Source of the DNA: an uncultured bacterium
GTDB lineage: Bacteria; Bacteroidota; Bacteroidia; Sphingobacteriales; Sphingobacteriaceae
DNA length: 35,823 bases
NCBI GenBank assembly: GCA_903838995.1
Contig: CAIMAP010000202.1
Span: forward strand, 1-35,823
Direction of reading: 5' to 3'
The position numbers and the translations under genes were made by a program. Below are positions 7,309 to 16,853 of this stretch, piece after piece. The notes beneath the pieces were generated by a model, which made no database searches, was not told the origin of the DNA, and saw only the letters and a list, made by a program, of their open reading frames with translations. Position 1 is the stretch's first letter. Every line of letters starts with the position of its first letter.

Positions 7309-9153
7309 ATGAATATTTTTTTTGAACGAAAATATATTATTCAAGCAATACTCATATTCACTTGCTTTATTTTAATCGTCCGCTTATTTTACATTCAAGT
7401 AATTGACGATAGTTATTTTTTATCAGCCAATAATAATGTTTTAAGAAAACTAACGGTCTATCCTGCGCGTGGTATTATTTACGATAGGCAAGGGAAAATT
7501 ATTGTTCAAAACGAACCTGTTTACGATTTAATGGTTATTCCAAGACAAGCTAAAAACTTAGATACCATTGGCTTTTGTAAACTTATGAGTATTGATAAAA
7601 ACGAATTCATTACTCGAATAAATAAAGCAAGAAAATTCTCTCCCTATAAAGCATCTATTTTTGCAAAGCAATTATCTGCTCGCGCATACGCCTCTATTCA
7701 GGAAAGACTTTTTGATTACCAAGGATTTTTTGTGCAAAACAGAACGGTAAGAAGATATCCAGATTCGGTGGCCGCACAGGTACTTGGCTATATTGGAGAA
7801 GTAGACGAAAACAGAATTAAGAAAACAAATAATTACTACCAAATAGGCGACTACATTGGCATTTCGGGCATTGAGAAATCTTACGAAACAATTTTACGCG
7901 GTCAACGAGGCACTAAAATTATTATGGTAGATGCCTTAAACAGAGACCAAGGAAGTTACGAACAAGGTAAATATGACACCACTGCCATTGCCGGAGAAAA
8001 ATTAATTTCCTCGCTCGATTTACGCATTCAAAAGTTGGCCGAAAAACTGATGCGAAATAAAAAAGGAAGCGTGGTTGCTATTGAACCTAGCACAGGCGAA
8101 ATTTTATGTTTTGTGAGTAGCCCAACATATGATCCTAATTTATTAGTTGGGCCCGAAAGAGGTAATAATTATATCAAACTTTTAAAGGCACCCGAAAAAC
8201 CATTATTTATTAGGCCAATTATGGCACAGTATCCGCCAGGCTCTATTTTTAAAGCGGTACAAGCGCTTATCGGTCAACAAGAGAAGGTGATTACACCAGA
8301 AAGTAGATTCCCTTGTAATGGAGGTTATTCAATTGGAAACAGAATAGTTAAATGCGAGCATAACCATTCTCCTCTAAACTTAAACGAATCGATTGCGCAA
8401 TCGTGTAATTCCTACTATTGTTGGTTATTTAAAAAATTGATAGACCATGGTAATTATGGCTCGGTAGAAAAAAATTATTTGGTATGGCGAGATTATATTT
8501 TACAATTTGGCATTGGTAAAAAACTAGACATAGATTTGCCCAATGAATTAGGTGGATTACTTCCAACGGTTGCTTTTTATGATAAATATTATAGCTCCGG
8601 CCATTGGAAATCTTCGACCATTATTTCTTTAGCCATTGGTCAAGGAGAGCTTGGCGTAACCCCATTGCAAATGGCGAACACCATGGCCATTATTGCTAAT
8701 CGAGGGTTTTATTATAGCCCGCATTTGATCAAAGCGATTGGAAAAAATCAAGTGAAAAAAGAAACTTACACCACCAAACATGCAGTTAAAATTGATAGCT
8801 CTTATTTTAATGTGGTGATAGATGGCATGCAACAAGTAGTGGACCATGGTACAGCTACTTATGCAAAAATTGCAGACATACCCATGTGCGGAAAAACAGG
8901 AACAGCCCAAAATTCGCATGGCAAATCACATTCTGTTTTTGTAGCCTTTGCCCCTCGAAACAATCCTAAAATAGCCATAGCAGTTATTGTAGAAAATTCG
9001 GGCTACGGTGCCACATGGGCCGCTCCCATTGCCAGTTTACTTGTAGAAAAATATATTAAAGATAGTATCTCTAGACCTGCCTATTATATTGATCGATTAC
9101 TAAATGCAGATTTAATTCATCCAACGTTTACCGAAACTAAAGAAGGCCATTAA
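7309..9153 (+). CDS. mrdA: Penicillin-binding protein 2, elongasome transpeptidase
   Basis: Class B PBP that cross-links lateral-wall peptidoglycan together with RodA. The 614-residue protein has an N-terminal anchor (about 9-30), the dimerisation/pedestal domain (PARGIIYDRQGKIIVQN; RRYPDSVAAQVLGYIGEVDE; GISGIEKSYE), and the transpeptidase domain. The active-site motifs are S312-I-F-K315 (in YPPGSIFKAV), S365-C-N367 and K529-T-G531 (in CGKTGTAQN). All three are intact, so the enzyme should be active and beta-lactam sensitive. The start codon follows the mreD stop with no gap, and rodA starts one base after the stop. This tight packing implies translational coupling and fixed stoichiometry. 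Confidence 0.96.
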   Translation: MNIFFERKYIIQAILIFTCFILIVRLFYIQVIDDSYFLSANNNVLRKLTVYPARGIIYDRQGKIIVQNEPVYDLMVIPRQAKNLDTIGFCKLMSIDKNEFITRINKARKFSPYKASIFAKQLSARAYASIQERLFDYQGFFVQNRTVRRYPDSVAAQVLGYIGEVDENRIKKTNNYYQIGDYIGISGIEKSYETILRGQRGTKIIMVDALNRDQGSYEQGKYDTTAIAGEKLISSLDLRIQKLAEKLMRNKKGSVVAIEPSTGEILCFVSSPTYDPNLLVGPERGNNYIKLLKAPEKPLFIRPIMAQYPPGSIFKAVQALIGQQEKVITPESRFPCNGGYSIGNRIVKCEHNHSPLNLNESIAQSCNSYYCWLFKKLIDHGNYGSVEKNYLVWRDYILQFGIGKKLDIDLPNELGGLLPTVAFYDKYYSSGHWKSSTIISLAIGQGELGVTPLQMANTMAIIANRGFYYSPHLIKAIGKNQVKKETYTTKHAVKIDSSYFNVVIDGMQQVVDHGTATYAKIADIPMCGKTGTAQNSHGKSHSVFVAFAPRNNPKIAIAVIVENSGYGATWAAPIASLLVEKYIKDSISRPAYYIDRLLNADLIHPTFTETKEGH

Positions 9154-9154
9154 C

Positions 9155-10420
9155 ATGAGTAATTTAGGACAAAACAAATTTTGGAAAAGCATAGACATGC
9201 CAATCATTTTGCTTTATATCGCTTTGGTATTAATCGGTTGGCTCAATATTTATGCAGCAGTTTTCGACGAATCTCATGCCAGTATTTTTGATTTAGAAAA
9301 AAATTACGGTAAACAGTTGCTATGGATTGCAACGGCTTTGTTTATTGGGCTAATGGTTTTATTGATTGATAGTAAATTCTTTTCAGTTTTTTCTTTTGGT
9401 ATTTACGGCATCACCTTACTGATGTTGGTTTCTGTATTATTTTTTGGAAAATATGTAAATGGGTCGAGGTCTTGGTTTGAAATAGGCAGCTTTCGTTTAC
9501 AACCTGCAGAATTTGCAAAATTTGCAACTGCATTGGTCGTCGCCAAGTACTTAAGCTCGGGTGTGAAAATGGAAAGATTCAGCACCAAGTTCAGTGTACT
9601 CGGCTTGATAGGTTTACCCATGGGATTAATCTTATTACAGGGAGATGTAGGATCTGCCTTAACCTATGTTGCCTTTATTTTAGTGCTTTACAGAGAAGGA
9701 CTTTCTGGAATGGTATTGGTAATTGGTTTGTTAATTGGTATTGCATTTGTGTTGAGTTTATTGTTTGCAAAAGCGGCCATTCTTATTTCCATTGCTATTA
9801 TTACTGCCATTTTATTGTATAATTTTAGAAGAAAAAAGAAAATTATTCCGGTAATAATAGCCGGTGCTGCTTTGGTTGCGACCATGGTTGTTGGTTTTAG
9901 TTATGTATTTAACAATGTAATGAAACAACACCATAGAGACCGTATTAATAACTTAGTTGGAAAAGAAATTGACATTAAAGGTGCAGGATATAATGTTAAT
10001 CAAAGTAAGATTGCCATTGGTTCTGGCAGATTAATTGGCAAAGGATTTTTAAATGGCACCCAAACAAAATATGATTTTGTACCCGAACAAAGTACCGACT
10101 TTATTTTTTGTACCATTGGAGAAGAATATGGATTTGTGGGTAGTGTTGTTTTAATTGGACTCTTTTTAGCCTTACTACTTCGAATTGTTTTTATAGCCGA
10201 AAGACAACGCTCTTCGCTGAGCAGAATATATGGCTACGGAGTTGCAAGCATTTTATTTTTGCATCTCTTTGTCAACATTGGTATGACCATAGGATTGGTG
10301 CCCGTAATTGGCATACCCCTACCCTTTATAAGCTATGGTGGCTCTTCGTTATGGAGCTTTACCATCCTATTATTTATCTTAATTAAACTCGACGCGAACC
10401 GTCAGAATATCGTTAAGTAA
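9155..10420 (+). CDS. rodA: SEDS glycosyltransferase RodA
   Basis: Polymerises lipid II into glycan strands in the inner membrane, partner of PBP2. The 421-residue protein is highly hydrophobic with about ten helices. It has the SEDS signatures NGSRSWFEIGSFRLQPAEFAK, LQGDVGSALTYVAF, GAGYNVNQSKIAIGSGRLIG followed by GKGFLNGTQ, and the late ISYGGSSLWS segment. D315 in the EQSTDFIF loop is the probable counterpart of the catalytic aspartate known in E. coli RodA. It is longer than the roughly 370-residue E. coli protein because of extra sequence in the middle (RRKKKIIPVI region). It ends the operon. Its stop codon touches the stop codon of the convergent leuS, with no terminator between. Confidence 0.95.
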   Translation: MSNLGQNKFWKSIDMPIILLYIALVLIGWLNIYAAVFDESHASIFDLEKNYGKQLLWIATALFIGLMVLLIDSKFFSVFSFGIYGITLLMLVSVLFFGKYVNGSRSWFEIGSFRLQPAEFAKFATALVVAKYLSSGVKMERFSTKFSVLGLIGLPMGLILLQGDVGSALTYVAFILVLYREGLSGMVLVIGLLIGIAFVLSLLFAKAAILISIAIITAILLYNFRRKKKIIPVIIAGAALVATMVVGFSYVFNNVMKQHHRDRINNLVGKEIDIKGAGYNVNQSKIAIGSGRLIGKGFLNGTQTKYDFVPEQSTDFIFCTIGEEYGFVGSVVLIGLFLALLLRIVFIAERQRSSLSRIYGYGVASILFLHLFVNIGMTIGLVPVIGIPLPFISYGGSSLWSFTILLFILIKLDANRQNIVK

Positions 10421-13186
10421 TTACACTACTAAATTGATGATTTTCCCTTTTACAAAAATGACTTTTTTAGGCGTTTTGCCTTCTAAATATTTTTGCACCT
10501 CTGCATTGGCTAAGACTAAATCTATCACCGATGGCTGATCTAATTGCAAAGAAATAGCTAAGTTGATTTTTGTTTTTCCATTAATAGAAATAGGATAACT
10601 GAATTCATCTTCTACTAAAAATTCGGGATTGTATACCGGAAATTTTGTAGTCGATAAACTGCCCGCGGCATTGCCTAATAAAGTCCATAATTCTTCCGAA
10701 ATATGCGGCGCATAAGGCGAAAGCAATACCACTAAATCTTGCAAAACGCTTTTGCTATTGCATTTTAAATCTTGTAATTCATTTACACAAATCATAAAAC
10801 CACTTACCGAAGTATTGAAAGAAAATCTTTCGATATCTTCTTGTACTTTTTTAATTAATTTATGTAAGGCTTTATTTTCTGCTTTTGTTGCGGCAGTATT
10901 TGATACCTGAAAATCAAATTGTTCGTTATGAAATAATTTCCAAAACTTTCTTAAAAACTTGTGGACACCCTCAATTCCATTGGTATTCCAAGGTTTACTT
11001 TGCTCCAATGGGCCCAAAAACATTTCATACATTCTAAGCGTGTCTGCGCCATATCGCTGAATAATATCGTCGGGGTTCACCACATTGTATTTCGATTTAG
11101 ACATTTTTTCTACTTCAAAACCACAATGGTATTTACCTGCACTTAAAATAAATTCGGCATTGGCAAATTCTGGAAAAGATGCTTTAAATTTCGGAATATT
11201 CAGTATATCATTTTCTACACAATTCACATCTGCATGCAATGCCGTAGTTTGGTATTGCTCTTTTAAATCATAAGATACATATTGATTGCTACCATTTATG
11301 CGATAAACAAAATTAGAGCGTCCTTGTATCATGCCTTGGTTAATGAGCTTTTTAAATGGCTCATCAAATGTCAAATAACCTAAGTCGAATAAAAATTTGC
11401 AGAAAAAACGCGCATAGAGTAAATGGCCGGTTGCATGTTCCGAACCGCCAATATATAAATCCACTTGATTCCAATATTTTAAAGCTGCTGTATCGGCAAA
11501 TGTCTGTTCGTTTTGCGAATCCATATAACGCAAGTAATACCACGAAGAACCAGCCCAACCAGGCATGGTAGTTGTTTCGTAGGCAAATTCGTTTTTATAT
11601 TTCCAATCTTGCGCCCTTGCTAGCGGTGGCTCGCCATCTTCTGTTGGAATAAATTTATCAACCGCTGGAAGTGTTAAAGGCAAATCTTTTTGTTCGACTA
11701 AATAAGGAATCTCCTCTTGATAATATACAGGAATGGGTTCACCCCAATAACGCTGACGACCAAAAATCGCATCTCTTAATCGGAAGTTTATTTTTCCTTT
11801 TCCAATGCCTGCGGCTTCAATTGCTGCTATTGCTTTTTTAACTGCTTCTTTAACAGTTAAGCCATTTAAAAAATCAGAATTTAACAACAGACCTTCTTTT
11901 GCATCGTAAGAAGCGATACTAATATCCCCACCTGCTACTACTTCAATAATATTTAATTTAAAATGTTTTGCAAAAGCATAATCTCTTGCATCATGCGCAG
12001 GAACAGCCATTACAGCGCCCGTACCATAACTTGCTAAAACATAATCTCCAATCCAAACTGGAATTTGCACATCCAAAAATGGATGTTGCACATAAGCTCC
12101 TGTAAATTGTCCAGTAATGGTTTTTACATCACTCATGCGGTCGCGTTCGGATTTAATTGCTGCCGATTTTTGATAAGCTGCAACTGCATCTTTATAATCT
12201 GACTTAGTAATTTGATTGACCAATTCGTGTTCTGGTGCTAAGACTAAAAATGTAGCACCAAAAATTGTATCGGGACGCGTACTAAAAACTTCAATTTTTT
12301 CGGGATGGCCAATTAAACTAAATTGAATGGCAGCGCCTTCGCTTTTCCCAATCCAATTTCTTTGCATTTCTTTAATTGGATCGGTCCAATCTAATTCGTT
12401 TAAACTAGTTAACAAACGATCGGCATAGGCCGCAATCCTTAGCGACCATTGCTTCATGAGCTTTTGCTCTACCGGATGACCGCCTCTTTCTGAATAACCA
12501 TCTTTGACCTCATCATTGGCTAGAACAGTTCCTAATGCCGGGCACCAGTTCACCCAACTGTCGGCCAAATAAGCAATTCTATAATTCAATAATATTTTTT
12601 GTTGTTCTTTAGCTGGTAATTCGTTCCATTGTAAAGCAGTAAATTCGGGAGTTTCAGCGCATGCCGCTTTTACACTTGCATTTCCGTGTTGAGAAAAAAG
12701 AGCAATTAAATTTTCGATGGGTTCTGCTTTTTGATTGGCTGTATTATACCACGAATTAAATAATTGCTGAAAAATCCATTGGGTCCAACGGTAATAACTT
12801 GGATCGCTGGTTTTAATTTCGCGCGACCAATCAAAAGAAAATCCAATTCTATCTAATTGTTCTCTGTATCGATTAATATTATTGGCAGTGGTAATGGCTG
12901 GGTGTTGCCCAGTTTGAATCGCGTATTGTTCTGCAGGCAAACCAAATGAATCGTATCCCATTGGATGCAAAACATTAAATCCTGTTAATCTTTTATACCT
13001 CGCAAAAATATCTGATGCAATATAACCTAGCGGATGCCCCACATGTAAGCCGGCACCTGAAGGGTAGGGAAACATATCCAAAACATAATATTTGGGCTTA
13101 TTGGAGCTGTTTTCGGCCTTAAAAGTGCCATTTTGAGCCCAAAACTGCTGCCATTTCCCTTCAATTTCGCTAAACTTATAATCCAT
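10421..13186 (-). CDS. leuS: Leucyl-tRNA synthetase
   Basis: Charges tRNA-Leu. The 921-residue class I synthetase has the HIGH-type motif YPSGAGLHVGHPLGY (41-55) and KMSKS at 694-698. The CP1 editing domain includes STRPDTIFGATF and GTGAVMAVPAHDARD, which hydrolyse mischarged tRNA. An anticodon-binding domain closes the chain. Two extra segments are seen, one after WTQWIFQQLFNSWY and one just before KMSKS (YRINGSNQYVSYDLKEQY); from memory these are usual in Bacteroidota LeuRS. The start MDYKFSEIEGKWQ fits the family N-terminus. A -7-like element lies only 4 bases before the ATG, and another 17 bases before it, so the mRNA leader must be very short or absent. Confidence 0.97.
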   Translation of the reverse strand: MDYKFSEIEGKWQQFWAQNGTFKAENSSNKPKYYVLDMFPYPSGAGLHVGHPLGYIASDIFARYKRLTGFNVLHPMGYDSFGLPAEQYAIQTGQHPAITTANNINRYREQLDRIGFSFDWSREIKTSDPSYYRWTQWIFQQLFNSWYNTANQKAEPIENLIALFSQHGNASVKAACAETPEFTALQWNELPAKEQQKILLNYRIAYLADSWVNWCPALGTVLANDEVKDGYSERGGHPVEQKLMKQWSLRIAAYADRLLTSLNELDWTDPIKEMQRNWIGKSEGAAIQFSLIGHPEKIEVFSTRPDTIFGATFLVLAPEHELVNQITKSDYKDAVAAYQKSAAIKSERDRMSDVKTITGQFTGAYVQHPFLDVQIPVWIGDYVLASYGTGAVMAVPAHDARDYAFAKHFKLNIIEVVAGGDISIASYDAKEGLLLNSDFLNGLTVKEAVKKAIAAIEAAGIGKGKINFRLRDAIFGRQRYWGEPIPVYYQEEIPYLVEQKDLPLTLPAVDKFIPTEDGEPPLARAQDWKYKNEFAYETTTMPGWAGSSWYYLRYMDSQNEQTFADTAALKYWNQVDLYIGGSEHATGHLLYARFFCKFLFDLGYLTFDEPFKKLINQGMIQGRSNFVYRINGSNQYVSYDLKEQYQTTALHADVNCVENDILNIPKFKASFPEFANAEFILSAGKYHCGFEVEKMSKSKYNVVNPDDIIQRYGADTLRMYEMFLGPLEQSKPWNTNGIEGVHKFLRKFWKLFHNEQFDFQVSNTAATKAENKALHKLIKKVQEDIERFSFNTSVSGFMICVNELQDLKCNSKSVLQDLVVLLSPYAPHISEELWTLLGNAAGSLSTTKFPVYNPEFLVEDEFSYPISINGKTKINLAISLQLDQPSVIDLVLANAEVQKYLEGKTPKKVIFVKGKIINLVV

Positions 13187-13190
13187 ATTG

Positions 13191-13198
13191 CAAATATA
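13191..13198 (-). promoter_or_regulatory. -7-like element immediately upstream of leuS
   Basis: On the minus strand TATATTTG matches TANNTTTG exactly but ends only 4 bases before the leuS ATG. Transcription from it would start at or inside the start codon. A second candidate further upstream gives a short leader. Confidence 0.4.
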
Positions 13199-13203
13199 TA
13201 GGG

Positions 13204-13211
13204 CGAATTTA
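13204..13211 (-). promoter_or_regulatory. Alternative -7 element for leuS
   Basis: Minus-strand TAAATTCG is one base off TANNTTTG and ends 17 bases before the leuS ATG. That allows a leader of roughly ten bases. It resembles the TATCTTCG before the divergent ftsX. Confidence 0.35.
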
Positions 13212-13268
13212 TTAAAATTGGAGCAGATTTTCAGTTTTTAAACATTCCCTGTTTTAATCAAGATTTTT

Positions 13269-13276
13269 TATCTTCG
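13269..13276 (+). promoter_or_regulatory. Candidate -7 element for the ftsX operon
   Basis: TATCTTCG, one base off TANNTTTG, ends 17 bases before the ftsX ATG. An AAAGGA at 13282-13287 follows as a weak ribosome-binding site. It probably drives ftsX through ribF. Confidence 0.45.
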
Positions 13277-13293
13277 CAAACAAAGGAACAACT

Positions 13294-14175
13294 ATGTCAA
13301 ATACCAATTCAGTAAAACCTAAGAAAACGCTTAAAACATTTTATATATCTACCATTTTCAGCATATCGTTGGTTTTGGTGATGGTGGGCTTACTTGGGCT
13401 GATTGTATTACATGGAAAAAATCTTTCGAACTTTGTTAAAGAAAATATTGTTTTAAATGTGGTCATCAAAGAAAATGCAGGGGATAACGAAATTTTCACG
13501 CTACAAAGTAACTTAGAGAAAAACGAAAGTATTAAATCAACACAGTTTATTAGCAAAGAATCTGCAGCTAAAAACTTATCCAACGATTTAGGAGAAGATT
13601 TTGTCAAATTTTTAGGATACAATCCACTATCGGCTTCTATCGATGTCTATTTAAAAGCAGAATTTGCCAACAAAGAAAGAATACAAAAGTTAGTGACTAA
13701 GCTCAAGAAAAAAGAAATTGTGAAAGATGTGATTTACCAAGAATCTTTAATTGATATGGTAAATGAAAACTTAAAATCAATTAGCTTAGTAATTATCGCA
13801 TTTGGTTTTACGCTACTTTTAATCGCCATTGCATTAATCAACAATACCATCCGATTGGCCATGTATTCTCAACGATTCATTATTAGAAGTATGCAATTAG
13901 TGGGTGCCACCAAAGGCTTTATCCGTAAGCCTTATATCGTTTCCGGAATGATTCATGGCTTACTGGGCGGCGTTGTTGCCATACTTTTACTACTAAGTAC
14001 TTTATATATTGCTAAAACAGAAATGCCAGAATTAGCTATGTTGCAAAACTATCTTGAATTCGGATTTTTATTTGCTGGTATCATTTTAATGGGCATCATC
14101 ATTTCTATCTTTAGTACTTATTTTGCAGTTAATAAATATTTAAATCAACACATAGACGATCTTTATAAAAAATAA
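13294..14175 (+). CDS. ftsX: Cell division protein FtsX (permease-like)
   Basis: Membrane partner of the ATPase FtsE; the complex controls periplasmic peptidoglycan hydrolases during division. The 293-residue protein has a cytoplasmic N-terminal tail rich in K/T, a first helix at about 18-42, a roughly 120-residue periplasmic domain, and three clustered helices at the C-terminal end (FGFTLLLIAIALIN, GLLGGVVAILLLLSTLYIA, FAGIILMGIIISIFSTYF). MQLVGATKGFIRKPYI is the conserved cytoplasmic FtsX loop. No ftsE is adjacent. It heads a tight operon; the next gene starts 2 bases after its stop. Confidence 0.93.
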   Translation: MSNTNSVKPKKTLKTFYISTIFSISLVLVMVGLLGLIVLHGKNLSNFVKENIVLNVVIKENAGDNEIFTLQSNLEKNESIKSTQFISKESAAKNLSNDLGEDFVKFLGYNPLSASIDVYLKAEFANKERIQKLVTKLKKKEIVKDVIYQESLIDMVNENLKSISLVIIAFGFTLLLIAIALINNTIRLAMYSQRFIIRSMQLVGATKGFIRKPYIVSGMIHGLLGGVVAILLLLSTLYIAKTEMPELAMLQNYLEFGFLFAGIILMGIIISIFSTYFAVNKYLNQHIDDLYKK

Positions 14176-14177
14176 CC

Positions 14178-14405
14178 ATGACAAAGAAAACAACAACTCA
14201 AAATAGCGAAAAAAATACAGATTTCGTTTTTGGAAAAGCAAACTATCAATACCTTATTGCAGGTGTAATTATATTATTTCTTGGATTTATCTTGATGAGT
14301 GGAACCGAAAATATTTTAGATTTCAGAAAAATTACCCTTGCGCCAATTGTCGTATTATTAGGAATCATTACGGTAATTATTGGCATTCTAAAAAAAGCTA
14401 AATAA
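14178..14405 (+). CDS. DUF3098 family small membrane protein
   Basis: A 75-residue protein with a polar, charged N-terminal tail (about 1-25), then two hydrophobic helices ([18 protein letters not shown] and [19 protein letters not shown]), ending KKAK. This matches the small DUF3098 proteins that, from memory, sit between ftsX and uppP in many Bacteroidota. Its function is unknown. The spacing of 2 and 5 bases to its neighbours implies co-translation with FtsX and UppP. A role in division or lipid-carrier recycling is only a guess from position. It is not a truncated gene: both ends fit the pattern. Confidence 0.85.
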   Translation: MTKKTTTQNSEKNTDFVFGKANYQYLIAGVIILFLGFILMSGTENILDFRKITLAPIVVLLGIITVIIGILKKAK

Positions 14406-14410
14406 GTCCA

Positions 14411-15205
14411 ATGACATACATTGAAACCGTTATTATTGCAATTGTAGAAGGGCTAACAGAGTTTTTACCAGTATCTTCTACTGGTCATATGATTATTACG
14501 ACTTCCATTATGGGCATTAGTACCGATCATTTTACCAAACTTTTTACCATTGCGATTCAATTTGGAACCATTTTATCGGTTGTGGTATTATACTGGAAAA
14601 GATTTTTTCAAAGCCTAGATTTTTATTTTAAATTAATTGCTGGATTTATTCCTGCAGCCATTTTCGGATTATTATTTTCTGACGCCATAGATGCGCTATT
14701 AGAAAATACTTTTGTGGTTGCACTCATGTTAATGATTGGCGGGGTAGTATTTATTTTGCTAGACAAATGGTTCGAAGCCAGTAATCAGCGTGCCGAACAA
14801 GAAATAACATATCCAAGTGCTTTTAAAATTGGATTATTTCAATGTATCGCTATGATACCTGGCGTGTCTAGGTCTGCAGCTACCATCATTGGCGGATTAA
14901 CGCAGAAATTATCTAAAAAACAAGCCGCCGAGTTTTCTTTTTTCTTAGCAGTACCCACCATGTTTGCATCAACCTGCAAAAAAAGTTATGATTATTATAA
15001 ATTAGGCATTACTTTAAATGCACACGATATTAATTTATTGATTATTGGAAATGTAGTTGGTTTTGTAGTGGCACTTTTTGCGATCAAAACTTTTATCAAT
15101 TATTTAAGCAATAACGGTTTTAAAATTTTTGGCTATTACCGAATTGCTATTGGAGCAAGTATATTAATCTTATATGCATTAGGCATCCAAATTTCAATTA
15201 GCTAA
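14411..15205 (+). CDS. uppP: Undecaprenyl-diphosphatase UppP (BacA)
   Basis: Dephosphorylates undecaprenyl diphosphate at the membrane to recycle the lipid carrier for peptidoglycan and polysaccharide synthesis; extra copies are known to give bacitracin resistance. The 264-residue polytopic protein has both signature motifs: E13-x3-E17 in [15 protein letters not shown], and [13 protein letters not shown] with P150, S153 and R154. The hydrophobic helices and length fit the family. It lies between DUF3098 and truB with gaps of 5 and 3 bases. It supports the cell-wall genes 4 kb to the left and the glycosyltransferase cluster at the right end. Confidence 0.96.
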   Translation: MTYIETVIIAIVEGLTEFLPVSSTGHMIITTSIMGISTDHFTKLFTIAIQFGTILSVVVLYWKRFFQSLDFYFKLIAGFIPAAIFGLLFSDAIDALLENTFVVALMLMIGGVVFILLDKWFEASNQRAEQEITYPSAFKIGLFQCIAMIPGVSRSAATIIGGLTQKLSKKQAAEFSFFLAVPTMFASTCKKSYDYYKLGITLNAHDINLLIIGNVVGFVVALFAIKTFINYLSNNGFKIFGYYRIAIGASILILYALGIQISIS

Positions 15206-15208
15206 AAA

Positions 15209-15940
15209 ATGAGCAATGCATTCGATTTTGTGAAAGGGGAATTATTATTAATAGATAAGCCATTAACATGGACGTCTTTTGATGTGGTTGGTAAAATCAG
15301 AAATTCTTTGCGAATTAAAAAAATAAAAGTGGGCCATGCCGGCACGCTAGATCCATTAGCAACCGGACTATTAATTGTGTGTACCGGAAAACTGACCAAA
15401 GAAGTAGACCTGCACATGGCCGAAGAAAAAGAATATACCGGCACCTTTACCTTAGGCGCCACCACACCATCTTACGATTTAGAAACAGAAATAGATCAAA
15501 CTTTCGAAACTAAACACATTACCGATTCGCTTATACACCAAACCTGTCAACTATTTATTGGCGAAATTGCCCAAGTTTCTCCTTCCTATTCTGCTTTAAG
15601 GATAGACGGAGAACGCGCATATCATAAAGCACGCCGTGGCGAAACCGTGAATATTAAATCTAGGAATATTACGATAAGTGAATTTGAGATTACAAATATA
15701 CGCATGCCTGAAATTGATTTTAGAGTTGTTTGTAGTAAAGGAACTTATATTCGATCATTGGCAAACGATTATGGAAAGGCCTTGAACAGTGGCGCATATT
15801 TGACGGCTTTAAGAAGAACCAGAAGCGGTGCCTTTAACATTGCCGATGCTTGGAATCTAACTGCTTTAATAGACGAGATTTCGGTACAAAGAATTAATTG
15901 GACAGCAAAAGAAACTGCAAGCATCGATGAAAGTTTATAA
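15209..15940 (+). CDS. truB: tRNA pseudouridine-55 synthase
   Basis: Makes pseudouridine 55 in the T-arm of most tRNAs. The 243-residue protein has the TruB catalytic block VGHAGTLDPLATGLL with nucleophile D48, the preceding LLIDKPLTWTSFDVV segment, YSALRIDGERAYHKARRGE, and CSKGTYIRSLANDYG near the C-terminus. It lacks the C-terminal PUA-type domain of the 314-residue E. coli enzyme, as I would expect for this phylum, so it is not regarded as broken. Its last 14 bases overlap the ribF start, which suggests translational coupling. Confidence 0.95.
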   Translation: MSNAFDFVKGELLLIDKPLTWTSFDVVGKIRNSLRIKKIKVGHAGTLDPLATGLLIVCTGKLTKEVDLHMAEEKEYTGTFTLGATTPSYDLETEIDQTFETKHITDSLIHQTCQLFIGEIAQVSPSYSALRIDGERAYHKARRGETVNIKSRNITISEFEITNIRMPEIDFRVVCSKGTYIRSLANDYGKALNSGAYLTALRRTRSGAFNIADAWNLTALIDEISVQRINWTAKETASIDESL

Positions 15941-16853
15941 ACAGTTATCGGAGTTTAGCCCTATCAAAAATGCCGTTGTTACAACAGGCACTTTTGATGG
16001 CGTTCATATTGGTCACCAAAAAATCATTCATCGCGTAAAAGAAATTGCCCATCAAATTGCTGGAGAAAGCGTCATCATTACCTTTCATCCACATCCAAGA
16101 TTGGTTTTATTTCCAGAAGACAATCATTTAAAAATCCTCAATACGCTTCCAGAAAAAATAAAATTACTGGAAGCATCCGGAATTGATCATTTAATTATTA
16201 TTCCATTTACGAAAGAGTTTTCGAGATTGAGTTCGGTCGATTTTATTCAACAAATAATAGTAGATCAAATTGGTACTAAAAAATTAGTTATTGGTTATGA
16301 CCATCATTTTGGTAAAAATAGAGAAGGCAGTTTTGAGCATTTAAAACATTACGGTCCATCATACGGTTTCGAAGTAGAAGAAATTCCTAAACAAGATATC
16401 AACGATGTTGGGGTGAGTTCTACAAAAATTAGAACGGCTTTAGCACAACACCAAATTGCGATTGCAAATCAATATTTAGGTTATCCTTATGCCATTGAAG
16501 GCATTGTTGTCAAAGGCGACCAAATAGGCCGCAGCATTGGCTTTCCAACGGCCAATATACAAATACAAGAAAGCCATAAATTGATTCCAGCTGATGGCAT
16601 TTATGCAGTTCATGTTCAATGGCAATCCCAAACATACAAGGGCATGTTATATATTGGTGATCGGCCAACCGTTCAAGGAAGTAAAAAAGTAATAGAGGTA
16701 AATATTTTTGAATTCGATCAAGAAATTTACGACGAAGAAATTCAAGTTAAATTAATTCAATACATCAGGGGCGACCAACATTTTGATTCGCTAGCTGCGT
16801 TAACTTTGGCTATTCAGCAAGACGAAATTAATTGCAGAAAAGCGTTAAGCTAA
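15927..16853 (+). CDS. ribF: Bifunctional riboflavin kinase / FAD synthetase
   Basis: Makes FMN from riboflavin and then FAD. The 308-residue protein has an N-terminal FAD-synthetase (nucleotidyltransferase) domain with TGTFDGVHIGHQKII and, near residue 160, the VSSTKIRTAL motif. The C-terminal kinase domain carries GDQIGRSIGFPTANI (about residues 196-210) and YDEEIQVKLIQYIRGDQHF. It overlaps truB at its start by 14 bases and the convergent uvrA at its end by 9 bases. RibBA, the first enzyme of the pathway, is coded 15 kb away. No FMN riboswitch is seen before either gene. Confidence 0.95.
   Translation: MKVYKQLSEFSPIKNAVVTTGTFDGVHIGHQKIIHRVKEIAHQIAGESVIITFHPHPRLVLFPEDNHLKILNTLPEKIKLLEASGIDHLIIIPFTKEFSRLSSVDFIQQIIVDQIGTKKLVIGYDHHFGKNREGSFEHLKHYGPSYGFEVEEIPKQDINDVGVSSTKIRTALAQHQIAIANQYLGYPYAIEGIVVKGDQIGRSIGFPTANIQIQESHKLIPADGIYAVHVQWQSQTYKGMLYIGDRPTVQGSKKVIEVNIFEFDQEIYDEEIQVKLIQYIRGDQHFDSLAALTLAIQQDEINCRKALS

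Noticed and set aside
10421-13186. Insertions in LeuRS as signs of a split or fused gene
   Set aside because: HIGH, editing and KMSKS motifs are in one continuous frame. From memory, such insertions are usual in this phylum.
15900-15960. FMN riboswitch before ribF, or before ribBA near 32860
   Set aside because: ribF starts inside truB and ribBA one base after the GT2 stop, so there is no room for an aptamer and no RFN-like conserved bases were seen.
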